A stretch of DNA of 64,000 nt from Forficula auricularia (taxonomy: Eukaryota > Arthropoda > Insecta > Dermaptera > Forficulidae): contig JALMQS010000128.1 in the NCBI GenBank assembly GCA_024734495.1, positions 17,973,079-18,037,078 of the forward strand, read 5' to 3'. A program made the translations under genes and the position numbers. This document shows, piece after piece, positions 44,321-55,645 of this stretch. How positions within the stretch are numbered: the first letter of the stretch is position 1; each line of letters opens with the position of its first letter. Under the pieces are notes generated by a model. That model had not been told where the DNA came from, made no database searches, and worked only from the letters and a program-made list of their open reading frames with translations.

Positions 44321-44979
44321 GGTAATTGTTTCGCGACAATACTAGCAAAAAGTTAACGATTCATAAGCCCAAAACTATTTGCTGTTTATGTACCGATTCT
44401 AGACAATCCCGTGCTCGTTTGACAAATCAGGCAACACTCTCCGAGCTTGTATATATTTTATGATAGAAATTTCAGATAAAGTACATTATAAAGGGAGATT
44501 TATAAAACAAAAAGTTCTTAATAAGCGATTGAAAGCTGTTGCAACAATTGCTGAATCGAAAAAACGTCAAAAAAATTACTAAAATTAACCCACTTTTTAG
44601 GTTAAATAAATGAGTTGTTGCTAACTTGTTTTTAGTGTAAATTTTCCTTTATACATTTTTATCTCAGAAACTGTGTTGTAACTATGAATCAAAATTGTCT
44701 TACAATATGTATTAGTTATTGGTTAATGTTGGTTTAGTTTTTTATAAAAATAGTAAGAAGGGTTTCTTAATTATAATTAAATATGTATATAAATTTTCCG
44801 ATATCCCATATAGTGCAATGTATAAGAGTTTGAAAAACTCTATCTTTGGAATCTAATATCTCCGGAATTATATTGTTCATAAATTTCGTGTTGCCACCAA
44901 TCGATGCAAAAGTATTTAAATAATAATCTTTAAATTTTAAAAAAATCCCAAGAAAACCCTTATGGTGAAAAAAACTACC
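44321..44979. mobile_element. TTAA-type MITE, subfamily B, copy 2
   Basis: 659 bp between TTAA at 44317-44320 and TTAA at 44980-44983. The left end is GGTAATTGTTTCGCGACAAT; the right end is decayed (ACTACC). It matches 24485-25034 in inverse orientation along most of its length (CAATCCCGTGCTCGTTTGAC, GGTTTCTTAATTATAATTAA, TGCAATGTATAAGAGT) and carries an extra internal segment of about 100 bp. Confidence 0.85.
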
Positions 44980-45039
44980 TTAAGTGCTTTTTATATACCG
45001 ATTCAATTTTTTATTATTTTCTTAATTTTAAAACCCAAA

Positions 45040-45210
45040 ATTCCAATTGAAGGAGACAATAAAAGAGTGTGTCTTCTGATGTAATTATAAATTTTTAATT
45101 TATTTATAAAGAAAAATTTATAATTCCAGCAGAAGAGACACTCTTTTTATTGACTCCTTCAATTTATTAAAATTCTGCTACTCTCGGCAAAAAAAACTTT
45201 CAATTTAATC
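45040..45210. repeat. short inverted repeat beside a TGCCGAGAGTAGCAG motif
   Basis: GAAGGAGACAATAAAAGAGTGTG...TAAATTTTTAA and the inverse ending TTGACTCCTTCAATT form a hairpin of about 55-bp arms. It abuts TTCTGCTACTCTCGGCAAAA (45173), which recurs at 25907 and, inverted, at 59025. This looks like part of the same foldback family as 59040-59395. Confidence 0.6.
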
Positions 45211-45219
45211 CAAATTCCA

Positions 45220-46260
45220 ATGATAGAAAAATTTGATAATCTCATCTCTTACTCGTTTTACAAATATTTTAGGACCAGAACGATCATTCTTACGACTTAC
45301 TGTTCATCAATTCACTACTCTGCCTGCCATGTATCGAGTGAAAGAAAATAAATATCTCAAATGTGACCTAGATATTTAAAATTAAATGTAATTAGATTTT
45401 TTCATGTTCTTTGCAAGATTATTCCTTAGACAGCTCTACAAAATAATGTTCAATAGCTGAACAATTTGAGTATCTACATCTAGGGTGGTTGCAGAAGTAA
45501 ATGGGTGATTCCTGCTCGCGAAGACTTTGGTTAGCCAAGAGAAAGAAATCTTTGCATTAGTCATTTCATGCTTCTTCAGACTGTTAAGCATGTCTTCCGC
45601 AACGTGTTCACCGCAAGAGTTGTTTTATTTGTATGATGTATCAACAAATTAAAATAAGTGAAACTACATATTAAAACATGTATGTACCTAAAATATAAAA
45701 AAATTATTTTTATTACTCTACCCCAATTCAAATGTATCAAATAAAATACTAATTTTTTTATTCTTTCATTTTGAAACACTTGGTCAATGTTAAAAATAAA
45801 ATAAAGAAATAAATAGTTAAATAAAATAAATGCTAAATACGTAACGATTAAATTATACTTTCTAAGTTTCTCTCAAGTTTTAATTCGCAAATATAAAAAA
45901 CTAGGCCTGGCTAAAGTTTTTATATTTGAGTAAAAACTTGAATGAAACTTACATGGTGTAATTTGTGATATAAGCCTGAATTACACTATGAAAGTTGCTA
46001 TATTTTAAAATAGTAAAATACATGCAAGTTTCAGACGAGAATTAGTTATTTAGATGTCTCTAAGAATCTCACATGCTAAATATATTCATAGTGCCATCTT
46101 TTAAGGGACAATAAGTATAATTGTTATTTTTTTATTTATTTGTTTAATACGATTTAGAAGATTAAATGTATGAGAAATTAAAAAGTTTAGGTAAAATAGA
46201 GCCGAATATCAAACCAGTCTTAAGGCTGATTACTCTATGATGATGGTTTAAATTGTTGGT
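45220..46260. other. AT-rich stretch, nothing recognised
   Basis: No gene or element identified; short minus-strand frames are low-complexity. Confidence 0.45.
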
Positions 46261-46268
46261 GTCTATTT

Positions 46269-46950
46269 TCAATTTATGATTTGAAAGTTTATATTGGGAA
46301 AATAAGGACAGACACCCAGAATTTAAGTGGCATTTATAGTTTTGCTAAACAGGTATAAGGATAAAAATAAAAAGTTAAAAAATAAATAATAATAAAGAAG
46401 TTTCAAAAATAAATGCAATTAGATGTTGAAAATAAAAATAGATTTCTAATGGATTTTTTTCATCTAATAATAACTTGACTGGTGTCGTTGACATATATTT
46501 TATTAATGTATAAGTTTAATTTATTCGAAGCTGAGATTTTTGTATATAGGGATAAAAAGAAAAGTATTCTATTCTATTTTTATAAGAAGTGATTTCTGTT
46601 CTGTTTTGTATTGATAAGGTTGTTATTATAAAGAGAAAAATTGTGTTTTTTGCGAATGTGCCAAATATCTTTTGAAAATTGTATTCTGATGGCCTTCAAT
46701 GGTAACGAAGGTAATTAGAAAATTTAGACGAATGTGTGACATGACTATTTGGTAGGTAAACTATTGATACATGTTTGTTTTTGGATTCTGACTGTACTTT
46801 TGTAAATTAATATCAAGAATGTTCTTATAATTGTAGAAGCCCTGAAGAAGTCGACAAAGTCGACGAAACGTTGGTGGATAAATAAAAAAGTCACACATAA
46901 AAAACTTGTCCTTATTTTCCAAATATAAACTTTCAAATCATAAATTAAAT
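46269..46950 (+). mobile_element. TIR element with one CTGAAGA/GAAAC motif
   Basis: Terminal inverted repeats of about 42 bp (TCAATTTATGATTTGAAAGT...GAAAATAAGGACA and inverse) bound a 680-bp AT-rich body. On the plus strand near the right end, 46838-46876 reads AGCC, CTGAAGA, A, a perfect GTCGAC-AAA-GTCGAC hairpin, GAAACGTT and GGTGG. Unlike its relatives it has the motif only once. No protein is encoded. The minus-strand frame at 46745-46999 crosses it by chance. Confidence 0.7.
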
Positions 46951-46973
46951 TATGGACGGAAATGATAATAATC

Positions 46974-47887
46974 TGCAATGGTCCTGTGGATTGAACCATA
47001 ATTTATTTCAGTAATTAATTACTTCTTATTTTTATTCATAATTAAAGTCTAATTGAGGCAATCAATTGATCATCAAACAAGGAAAACTTGTGAGTTCTGG
47101 GAAAGCATAATAAATGACCAACGATTAACAGCAGAGAAGAGCATTGACATGAGCAAGTTCAGTTAGTCATTGACTGACATGTCATGAGAGAGAGTGTGCA
47201 TATCTACTGTTATCGAAGTGACTCTGAATAAACCTACACAAATACTGTTATATTCAAGTTCCACAGCTTTTGACACAAGTGCAGAGAGAGAGTGAGCATA
47301 TAAACTGCTAATTCTCTATATATACAAGTTCCTTCTTCATCGAGCACCTAGGTTGCACAAGGCGGTTACTTCATTTTATTTGATACACGTTCTTCTTGAG
47401 GAAAAGGTACTGGCGTACGAAGCGCACACCGCTAATATATATACAATTATATACATTGAGCACCAGAGAAGCACACCTTCGGATACGGTCCTCAAACCTA
47501 ATATATATATATATTACATTCACCAGCCGTTCTTCCCCATCGGGACATCTACAAGCAAAATAACACGCCTCTCCACTGCAACTGGGAAACTACAAAGGAA
47601 ACACTTCTCTATCTCGCCTTTCTTATTTATAACGATACAAAAAAATAAATATCTCAGTCTCTCTATTAATTGCTGGTCTGTATAACTTTATTTATAGTAT
47701 TAGTACCAGGAAGCCCATTTCCCTACATCCTTCACGCATCACCTCAAATTACATTCTCCATTTCAGGGACGTGCCACTTGGATCAGTCACTGAGGGACAC
47801 ACCCACCCCATTAATAAATAGCGAAGCAGATTAATTTAACAATAGCATAATAAAATAAAGCCCAATTTCCCTAGTACATAAGTTACA
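46974..47887 (+). repeat. 5' LTR of the non-autonomous element
   Basis: 914 bp. It contains a (TA)n tract near 47505-47515, CTCTATATATAC near 47317 as a possible TATA region, AATAAA signals at about 47643 and 47815, and gag-free open frames shared with the other LTR. It differs from the 3' LTR by scattered substitutions and a shorter TA tract. Confidence 0.9.
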
Positions 47888-48032
47888 TTGCCCCCCCCCC
47901 TTGCCCCTTAATAACCCCCCACCCCCTCGTGTGGTGTTCGTAAGCTGGGATTCCCTAGTACATACATTACATTCACCCCCCTTGCCCCTAATAACCCCCC
48001 ACCCCCTCGTGTGGTGTTCGTAAGCTGGGATT
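47867..48032 (+). repeat. 84-bp tandem duplication at the LTR/internal junction
   Basis: Unit 1 (47867-47950) starts in the last 21 bases of the LTR and runs through C-rich CCCCTTAATAACCCCCCACC to GTTCGTAAGCTGGGATT. Unit 2 (47951-48032) repeats it with small changes. The end of the LTR and the primer-binding region are therefore present twice. Confidence 0.85.
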
Positions 48033-48387
48033 GAATAGGCCGCAAAAGTCGCAGGTATTCTACTGATCCAGGTGACAAGTCCTTAATTCATTTTCAAAAA
48101 AAAAAAAAAAAAATTTTCATTTCATCTCACAATCATTTCCTGGTACACATAATTCTGAAAATATTTGAAAATATCTACGTTTACCCAGAGATTAACAGGT
48201 TCCTTTGTTTGAAAAGAAAAATTATTATATTGAAAAAAAAAAATTTACAAAGAAAAATTTTCCTTATGTTAAAAATAAGTAGATACACCAGAGGCCATTG
48301 ACACTTCCACCTACTAATTATAAATTTAACTTCAAATATTTATTTACTTTTTGCCTCTTGTTTTTCTTCTTTCGAGTAATATTATCG

Positions 48388-49503
48388 ATGTCGGACGTAC
48401 AGGGGACACTTTCTATGCTCGCTGGACCGATGGCGGGCACCGGGGACGCGTCCTCGAGACCAATTCACTCCAGTCAATCGGAACATAATGATCACAATAT
48501 GATTCATTTTTCCACAGACCCCAGAGACGCATTGGACAGAGCGCCAGGTAAAGAAAAGCCACCCCCAACCCCTTCCACACCCCCTAGTGCTAAACCCACC
48601 CCTCTCAATAATAATGATACGAATGCAATGTTGGTTCAGCTGATGGAAAGTTTGAATGGTAAACTTGAAAGTTTGAATGGCGATATGAATGGTAAATTTG
48701 AAAATATGAGTAGCGATATGAATGGTAAATTTGAAAATATGAGTAGCGATGTGAATAGTAAATTTGAAAGTTTGAATAGCGATATGAATAGTGGATTCGA
48801 TAATTTAACTAGCAATTTTAGAAATATAAATAGTACATTTGAAAGGGGATTCGATAATTTGGATGGCCAGTTTGGGCGTATGAATGGCAAATGTAATGGA
48901 ATAACCAGCAAGCTCGATGGGACCGATAGTCAATTTAATGATCATCCCAGAAAGTTTGAAGATGTAGTAACTGCCCTCCCAACCATCCAAACACCTCCAT
49001 TAAAAATCCATTTTGCAACAACGGTATCCACAGCCGAATTCACCGAAACCACACAAGAACTCAATTCAGACCCCTTTAAGAATATTAATATTAGTCCCAT
49101 CATAGAGCCCACCACCGAATTAAAGTCAGTAACGTATCTACCCGTCATAGAGATTAATGAACCAATTATCAGTCAACAAATTATTAAAATTTCATCTTCA
49201 CAGCCCCCAATAGAAACACATACACCAGTTATTAATAATCAAGAAATTATTGAAATTCAGTCCCCACCGCCCTTAGTTAAAATCGCTACAAATCCCATAA
49301 TCGAAATCACCCCCACAAATAAAATTTTACTTGGTTTAGACACATATTTTAAAGAGTATTTAAAGGCATTTTTAAGTTTAAAATTAATAAAATTAAAATC
49401 ATTAATACTATTTATTGGCCACGTGCTTCAGAACCAAGTGCACCCCGGCCACTTCGCGCTAGAACAAATCGTTCATAACGCCTCGCGGAATCATACACGC
49501 TAA
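48388..49503 (+). CDS. gag-like coiled-coil protein of LTR element
   Basis: The open frame begins at 48298, but MSDVQGTLSMLAGPM at 48388 is the likelier start (371 codons); the 30 codons before it are hydrophobic and lie in AT-rich sequence. Region 1 (to about residue 85) is Pro/Ser-rich (KEKPPPTPSTPPSAKPTP). Region 2 (about 85-170) is a run of 11-residue repeats of the MNGKFENMSSD type, at least five recognisable, predicted to form a long helix or coiled coil. Region 3 is rich in Pro-Ile-Ile-Glu phrases (SPIIEPTTEL, PVIEINEPII, NPIIEITPTN). The C-terminus is a hydrophobic patch (FLSLKLIKLKSLILFIG) and a His/Arg-rich tail. There is no zinc knuckle. Its position directly after the 5' LTR suggests a Gag, but I recognise no Gag domain. 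Confidence 0.6.
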   Translation: MSDVQGTLSMLAGPMAGTGDASSRPIHSSQSEHNDHNMIHFSTDPRDALDRAPGKEKPPPTPSTPPSAKPTPLNNNDTNAMLVQLMESLNGKLESLNGDMNGKFENMSSDMNGKFENMSSDVNSKFESLNSDMNSGFDNLTSNFRNINSTFERGFDNLDGQFGRMNGKCNGITSKLDGTDSQFNDHPRKFEDVVTALPTIQTPPLKIHFATTVSTAEFTETTQELNSDPFKNINISPIIEPTTELKSVTYLPVIEINEPIISQQIIKISSSQPPIETHTPVINNQEIIEIQSPPPLVKIATNPIIEITPTNKILLGLDTYFKEYLKAFLSLKLIKLKSLILFIGHVLQNQVHPGHFALEQIVHNASRNHTR

Positions 49504-50880
49504 AATCAATAAAAGAAAATATTTTGTTGATCCCCTTGAAATCTAAGAAAATTGTCTCCCCACTGATACCCGTCTTAAAATGAAAATCATAACAACCAAA
49601 CCAAGTTTTATTTATTTCTCCCCCACTATCGTATTCATTTTTATTGCTGTCATTTGTTGCATATGTATATAATTTGTTCAATGAAATCTCCGCCTTAAAT
49701 CTTACAAATTTCATAGCCCCCACATTATAAAAATATAAATTTACCAGTCCCCATTAAATTCTTAATTATATCATTTCACATAGTTTAAATAAAATCTATT
49801 CTTAATTGCATAATATTAAATCACTAATCTATTTTGTCCGATTAGCAACAATAATTAGAGGATTATATTTATCCTATTCTATTTAAATGTATTTCTTTAC
49901 GAAAACAAATGTGAACTTCCACAATAATTTAATAATTACATCTACTTATTTTTAAAATCAGCCCTTTTTCTCTTCTCCCCAATATTTATAAATTTGGCCC
50001 TTCGTTTGCATATTTCGCCATCTGTTTTTATTTTTATTTCGTAACCCGATTAACTAAAATTTAGATCCCCTATTAAATTTACACTTCACCCTCCCACACA
50101 TAATTATTATATTTTAGTCCCTTATTTTAACTACCCCAGTGATATCATTTATTCTGTTATTTGTCCTGTTAGTTCAGTCATTATTAAAAGCTATAATTGT
50201 CAATGCTATTGTGATCAAATCAATTACATAGTATAATACATTTATATTTTTGCCATCTATTATAAATTGCAAACTCGTGTTATCATTATCAAAGCCTGCT
50301 CTTGCTTGCATTCTCGTTATACCTTCTCTACTCAGGTCACTCACTTATTAATCCCTAATCCCATAGAATCATAACAACCCAAATATCAATATTATTCGAA
50401 TAAAAGAAGATATTCCTAATTCCTTGTGTCATGTGCCATAAACACAAACCCCATAGTAACCCTAAGCACCTCTGCCCTTCCATATTAAATAATTTTCTAC
50501 CCTTTTTACCTGTTGCTCGAAAATCTGGTGTGTCTCGAGGTAAGTGGACGCAAATGAATCAATATTTCACTTAACGCTATAAATATACTCTATAATAAAC
50601 ATGTTAGTCGTGTGATTGTTCCCACCCTGAATCTGGGATGATTAATATACCCTGGTGAATTGAGTGAGGTCTCGGCGATGCGTTTTCGAGTTACCGTGCG
50701 TTCTGGTGAGTCTGGAGTCCGTCTGTCCGCAACCCCGATACATAAATAAATAATCGAGCATTTTTGTCCCCAATAAATACCCCATAAATAAGTACCAAAA
50801 GAAAAATAAATAAATATCTATCAATATCCCTATAATATCTCAATATAATTAATCATTTTTCTTTACCATAACGTCGGAGG
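49504..50880 (+). other. non-coding internal region of the LTR element
   Basis: Between the ORF and the 3' LTR I find no pol motifs on either strand. CGTCGGAGG directly before the 3' LTR is a weak candidate polypurine tract. Confidence 0.6.
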
Positions 50881-51798
50881 TGCAATGGTCCTGTGGATTG
50901 AACCATAATTTATTTCAATAATTAATTACTTCTTATTTTTATTCATAATTAAAGTCTAATTGAGGCAATCAATTGATCATCAAACAAGGGAAACCAATGA
51001 GTTCTGGGAAAGCATAGTAAATGACCAACGATTAACAACATAGAAGAGCATTGACATGAGCAAGTTCGACAGTCATTGACTGACATGTCATGAGAGAGAG
51101 TGTGCATATCTACTGCTATCGAAGTGACTCTGAATAAACCTACACAAATACTGTTATATTCAAGTTCCACAGTTTTTGACACGAGTGCAGAGAGAGAGTG
51201 AGCACATAAACTGCTAATTCTCTATATATACAAGTTCCTTCTTCATCGAGCACCTAGGTTGCACAAGGCGGTTACTTCATTTTATTTGATACACGTTCTT
51301 CTTGAGGAAAAGGTACTGGCGTACGAAGCGCACACCGCTAATATATATACAATTATATACATTGAGCACCAGAGAAGCACACCTTCGGATACGGTCCTCA
51401 AACCTAATATATATATATATATATATTACATTCACCAGCCGTTCTTCCCCATCGGGACATCTACAAGCAAAATAACACGCCTCTCCACTGCAACTGGGAA
51501 ACTACAAAGGAAACACTTCTCTATCTCGCCTTTCTTATTTATAACGATACAAAAAATAAATATCTCAGTCTCTCTATTAATTGCTGGTCTGTATAACTTT
51601 ATTTATAGTATTAGTACCAGGAAGCCCATTTCCCTACATCCTTCACGCATCACCTCAAATTACATTCTCCATTCCAGGGACGTGCCACTTGGATCAGAAA
51701 CTGAGGGACACACCCACCCCATCAACAAATAGCGAAGCAGATTAATTTAACAATAGCATAATAAAATAAAGCCCAATTTCCCTAGTACATAAGTTACA
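50881..51798 (+). repeat. 3' LTR of the non-autonomous element
   Basis: 918 bp, aligned end to end with 46974-47887. The TA tract at about 51409-51424 is longer. CAGAAACTGAGGG replaces CAGTCACTGAGGG, and ATCAACAAATAG replaces ATTAATAAATAG. Confidence 0.9.
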
Positions 51799-51842
51799 TT
51801 GCCCGAGGGGTGGGGGGTTATTAAGGGGCAACGGGGGGTGAA

Positions 51843-52421
51843 TGTAACTTATGTACTAGGGAAATTGGGCTTTATTTTATTACGTTATTGTTAAATTAAT
51901 CTGCTTCGCTATTTGTTGATGGGGTGGGTGTGTCCCTCAGTGACTGATCCAAGTGGCACGTCCCTGAAATGGAGAATGAAATTTGAGGTGATGAGTGAAG
52001 GATGTAGGGAAATGGGCTTCCTGGTACTAATACTATAAATAAAGTTATACAGACCAGCGGTTATGATAGACAATGATATAGTTTTATTCCTTAGCAGTAC
52101 AATTAGTTGAGGTGAAGTAGAGAGAGTGTCGTACACGGCAAACTCGTTTGGGTCCAGCAGGATTATTGATAGACTCGTCGCTGCTGAAGAACGGCCGGTG
52201 AGAATAATATATATATAATGGGTTTGAGCGCCGACTTCGAAGGTGTGCTTCTCGGGTCTCAATGTAGATAATTATATATATATCAGCGGTATGCGCCTTG
52301 TATGCCGGAAGTCCTGGTATTAGCGATGAACGTGTACCATTAATACTGGGCCTTAGATGACGAAGGTTGCTCGATGAAGAAGATAGCAGTAGATATGTAC
52401 TCCTCTCTCATGACAGACTTG
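51843..52421 (-). repeat. inverted, partial third LTR of a diverged subfamily
   Basis: The sequence starts TGTAACTTATGTACTAGGG, the inverse of the LTR end. It matches the 3' 260 bp of the LTRs almost exactly and then a diverged middle (for example CGGCCGTTCTTCAGCAGCGA where the others have CAGCCGTTCTTCCCCATCGG). It stops at TGTCATGAGAGAGG, so the first 200 bp or so of the LTR are missing. 51799-51842 is the inverse of the C-rich junction sequence that follows a 5' LTR. A second, minus-strand element therefore meets the 3' LTR here. Confidence 0.85.
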
Positions 52422-52429
52422 CGGAGATG

Positions 52430-55400
52430 AAATGATTTTTGATCTTGATATTATTCTATTTTCAATGTTTTTGACTCTCAAATTTCAAAACTTCCTGAAA
52501 AATTTAGCCATACTAAGTTTGTGAATTTGGGTTTAAGACGACTTGATTTAAATCTTTCACGAAACTTACATTCAGGCTCAAGTTAGAGTAACAAATCGTG
52601 CTCTTCTAAAAGAACGTTGTAAAATATTACACAGAAAATATTTCTGCTTACACAGCTTTACTATTCGAGTTAAAAAAAACTAATCTCTCATTGAAACGAC
52701 AAAACTTTATATTTTCTGGGAGTAGTTTGAGCTCTTAGGCTCAAGATATTCCTTTAGACTAATTATAGAAATAATATTGATTGGTTTAATTTTCATAATG
52801 AATCCCATAGCTTTCATTTTTCACTTTATTTTCAAAATAAACACTTCATTCTTTTGATGTTTTGATCACTATTTTAGTGATTGTTTTCAAACAGGGAAAA
52901 ATATTTCATCAGCTGCTCATTGAACTTTTGAAGTGTTTATTTTTTTACAAATATTTAGAAATGAAAAAGTTGTAGATTCAGAAACAAAATCTTTAAATAT
53001 CAACCAGGGTAAAGTTATTAAATATTGGTTTAATAATAATCTTTTGTTCTATCTGGCTTTGAGGAGGTGGTTTACATGCCAATATTTACACGAGAGAGGA
53101 ATTCAAAATTTCCATTTACACAGGGACCATATGTGCAAGGTCGTGCTGTACACGACGGCGCCAATGCCTTAAAGGCCTCTGGGCGAGACCCCATGAAATT
53201 TTTGCAAAACCATCAAATGCTAAAATTCAACCTAAATATGTACTTTATCTGCTTCGGATTGGATTAAGTAACCAGGCAGGCGATCGCAATACTTCCACAT
53301 TATATTCTCTTAAATATAAATGCGGAAGTGTAAATGGAGAAATAGCGTGCGCCTTTTTTAATGATACCCTTAACTGATCTGTCAATATAGTTGTCTAAAT
53401 GGTAGGGGCTCTCATGATACGAGGTGTGGTGATTAAATGACGAGTCGGAAAAATGCCAAATGGTTAGATGGAGCAACGGGTTAACCTCAGGTAGGCGTGA
53501 TGAGAAAAAAAATTTCAAAATAATTTTTCTCAAGAACTATAAAAATTTTAAGCTAAAAGAAATAAGGAAAAAATGTATTTAAAAATTTAAAACGATTTAA
53601 ATTCACCTACAAGCTTTTTTAAAAGATTCACATTTTCAACCTCTTTTAAATTCAATCATATTATTTTACTATATAATATATTTTTTTTTTGTTTTGCTCT
53701 TTATTTAAGTAATATCTCAAAAACGGCTAAAACTGTTTATTTTATTCGCCGTATTAGTTTTTTTTTTTGTAAGAAAACTTTGAAACTTGAAAAAATGTAT
53801 AGCCGCAGTAATTTGGGCTCAGTGCATATAAAAGCGGCGATCTAATTTTGCACGACGGCGCAAAAGGGATTTATGGCGCGTCCCTGCATTTCCATAAATT
53901 ATCATTACATATTAATGTATATTCACGAAAATCTAATGTAAGAATCTTTTAAAATTTTGTTTTAGTATTATTTTTATTACGAAAAAATTACATTTAATTA
54001 AAACTCTTAATAAAATTGAAAAATGATGAGTTGTTGATTTTGACCCTCGTTGATTTTATATATAAAAACTCATGTTTTGATATGAAAGAAGGAGATACAA
54101 GGTAATGTATATAAAAGTTAATTTTGCAAAGTGTAGTAGATTTGAGATTTAAATGAAAAATCAAGAAGAATTTATTTTAAAGGAGGTGTATACCAGCCTC
54201 CTGAGATGTTATTAAAATTACCCATAACAATTCAGATTCAGGATAAGACAGCCTCGTGTAGAAAACGTGTTAAATTTAAATGAATATATAATTTGAAGGT
54301 AGAAATACTATTCAAAGTTTCTTAGAAAATAAATTTAGTTGCATTTCATTTTAAATATTAACTAAATTATTGCTTGATATCTCTACTTCCATCATAATAA
54401 CAAAATTAGCATGTTTGATGACAGATTGAATTCAGGTGATTTATAACAAAGGATATTGTTTGTTGTTAGTTATACCAACAACGAGTATATCTCACTTAAA
54501 TGCAAGAATAAAGCTAATTACTTGGACATGGACAGATGGATGCTGTGGATGCTGTGGAAACATTTAGAGTATTTTCATAAATATATACGGTCGATTCAGG
54601 AGGATATTTAGATTATCAAATTATTATCCAAATATTTCAAATATTTCTATAAAAAACATGTTTATAATATATATTTATTTTTTAGATATGTCGATGTTAA
54701 AGCTTATATTTTTGTGATTAAATTTATCGAGTTTATATTTTTATTTAAATCTCACATAATTAATAATAAATTTTTATTGATGACAACATCAAATAACACA
54801 CGTATAGTTACGAGTAACGACGCTTTGTTTGGCTTATTCTGTGATCGTTCTTAAGTATAAGCTCCCAATCTGATTTTAGATGAATTGTTTAGGCCACTTG
54901 ATCAATATGTCATAATTAAAAATAATTACCCCTAAGGGAATTTTACCTGTTCCATTTAACTTAAAAACTACTTCGGTAACATCAATCAGAGTGATTAAAA
55001 TACTCTATAATAATAATATAATAAAAGTAGACATAATTACTTTTTTAACGTTTAATTGATTTACTAGTAATAAAAAACTTACTTGTTATATTTATTTAAT
55101 TAAGTTTCTACTAGATGTTATTCAAAGTATCAATCTCTATAAATAGCGATGAATAATTGAGACTTACGGTGTTCAATGTACATAGGTAAAACTAGATATA
55201 ATAGAATATAATAGAAGCAAAACAAGGGGGCTTACTTACTCAAATTAATTATTTTTTTTCTATTCATCTATAATATCATAAAATAATGCTGTTGACCCGT
55301 AGTCCTATGTCCGTTGGATGCGCTTTTCTTATCTTTGTTAAAAAAATCACAAAAATTAGAAATTTCAATTTGGAGATTTACACATTTTTTTTCGCCCTCC

Positions 55401-55640
55401 TCAATTCCCCATTCTAAGCTTTCGGATAATTGACGAAAATCATGATAAGGGTCACATCTCTTCGAGTTATATAGAATTAATAATCAAATTCACCCCTGGT
55501 GGTGTCAGGGAAACAATTTCTATTCTTTCGTAACAATCTTTTAATTATCCATAATAAATAAATACTATGCATCTTTTGAATAACAACTTTCAGTAAGTTT
55601 TCCTATTTAAAAAGAAAATTGAGATATCTTTCAATCAATC
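52430..55640. other. AT-rich stretch with a dispersed repeat
   Basis: 53140-53160 and 53850-53890 share CACGACGGCGC-type text, and 53790-53890 is the inverse of a block at 16430-16560. Open frames at 52933-53267 and 53300-53533 have no recognised domain. No gene seen. Confidence 0.45.
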
Positions 55641-55645
55641 TAAGT

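Larger units (their letters stand above)
46974..51798 (+). mobile_element. non-autonomous LTR retrotransposon with gag-like ORF only
   Basis: Two direct LTRs (46974-47887 and 50881-51798) begin TGCAATGG and end GTTACA, so they have canonical TG...CA ends. They are about 98% alike by eye. The internal 3 kb holds one sizeable ORF (48388-49503) and no protease, RT, RNase H or integrase in any frame. Such an element would depend on proteins from another. The outer flanks (aatc at left, ttgc at right) do not form a target duplication, because a further inverted LTR abuts the right side. Confidence 0.85.

Noticed and set aside
47353..47685. 110-codon open frame, repeated at 51259-51732
   Set aside because: Both lie inside LTRs at the same relative position. 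Length differs because of the TA tract, and the translation is low-complexity, so it is not a gene.
48636..48990. Minus-strand frames with leucine-rich repeats
   Set aside because: Antisense of the 11-residue repeats of the gag-like ORF.
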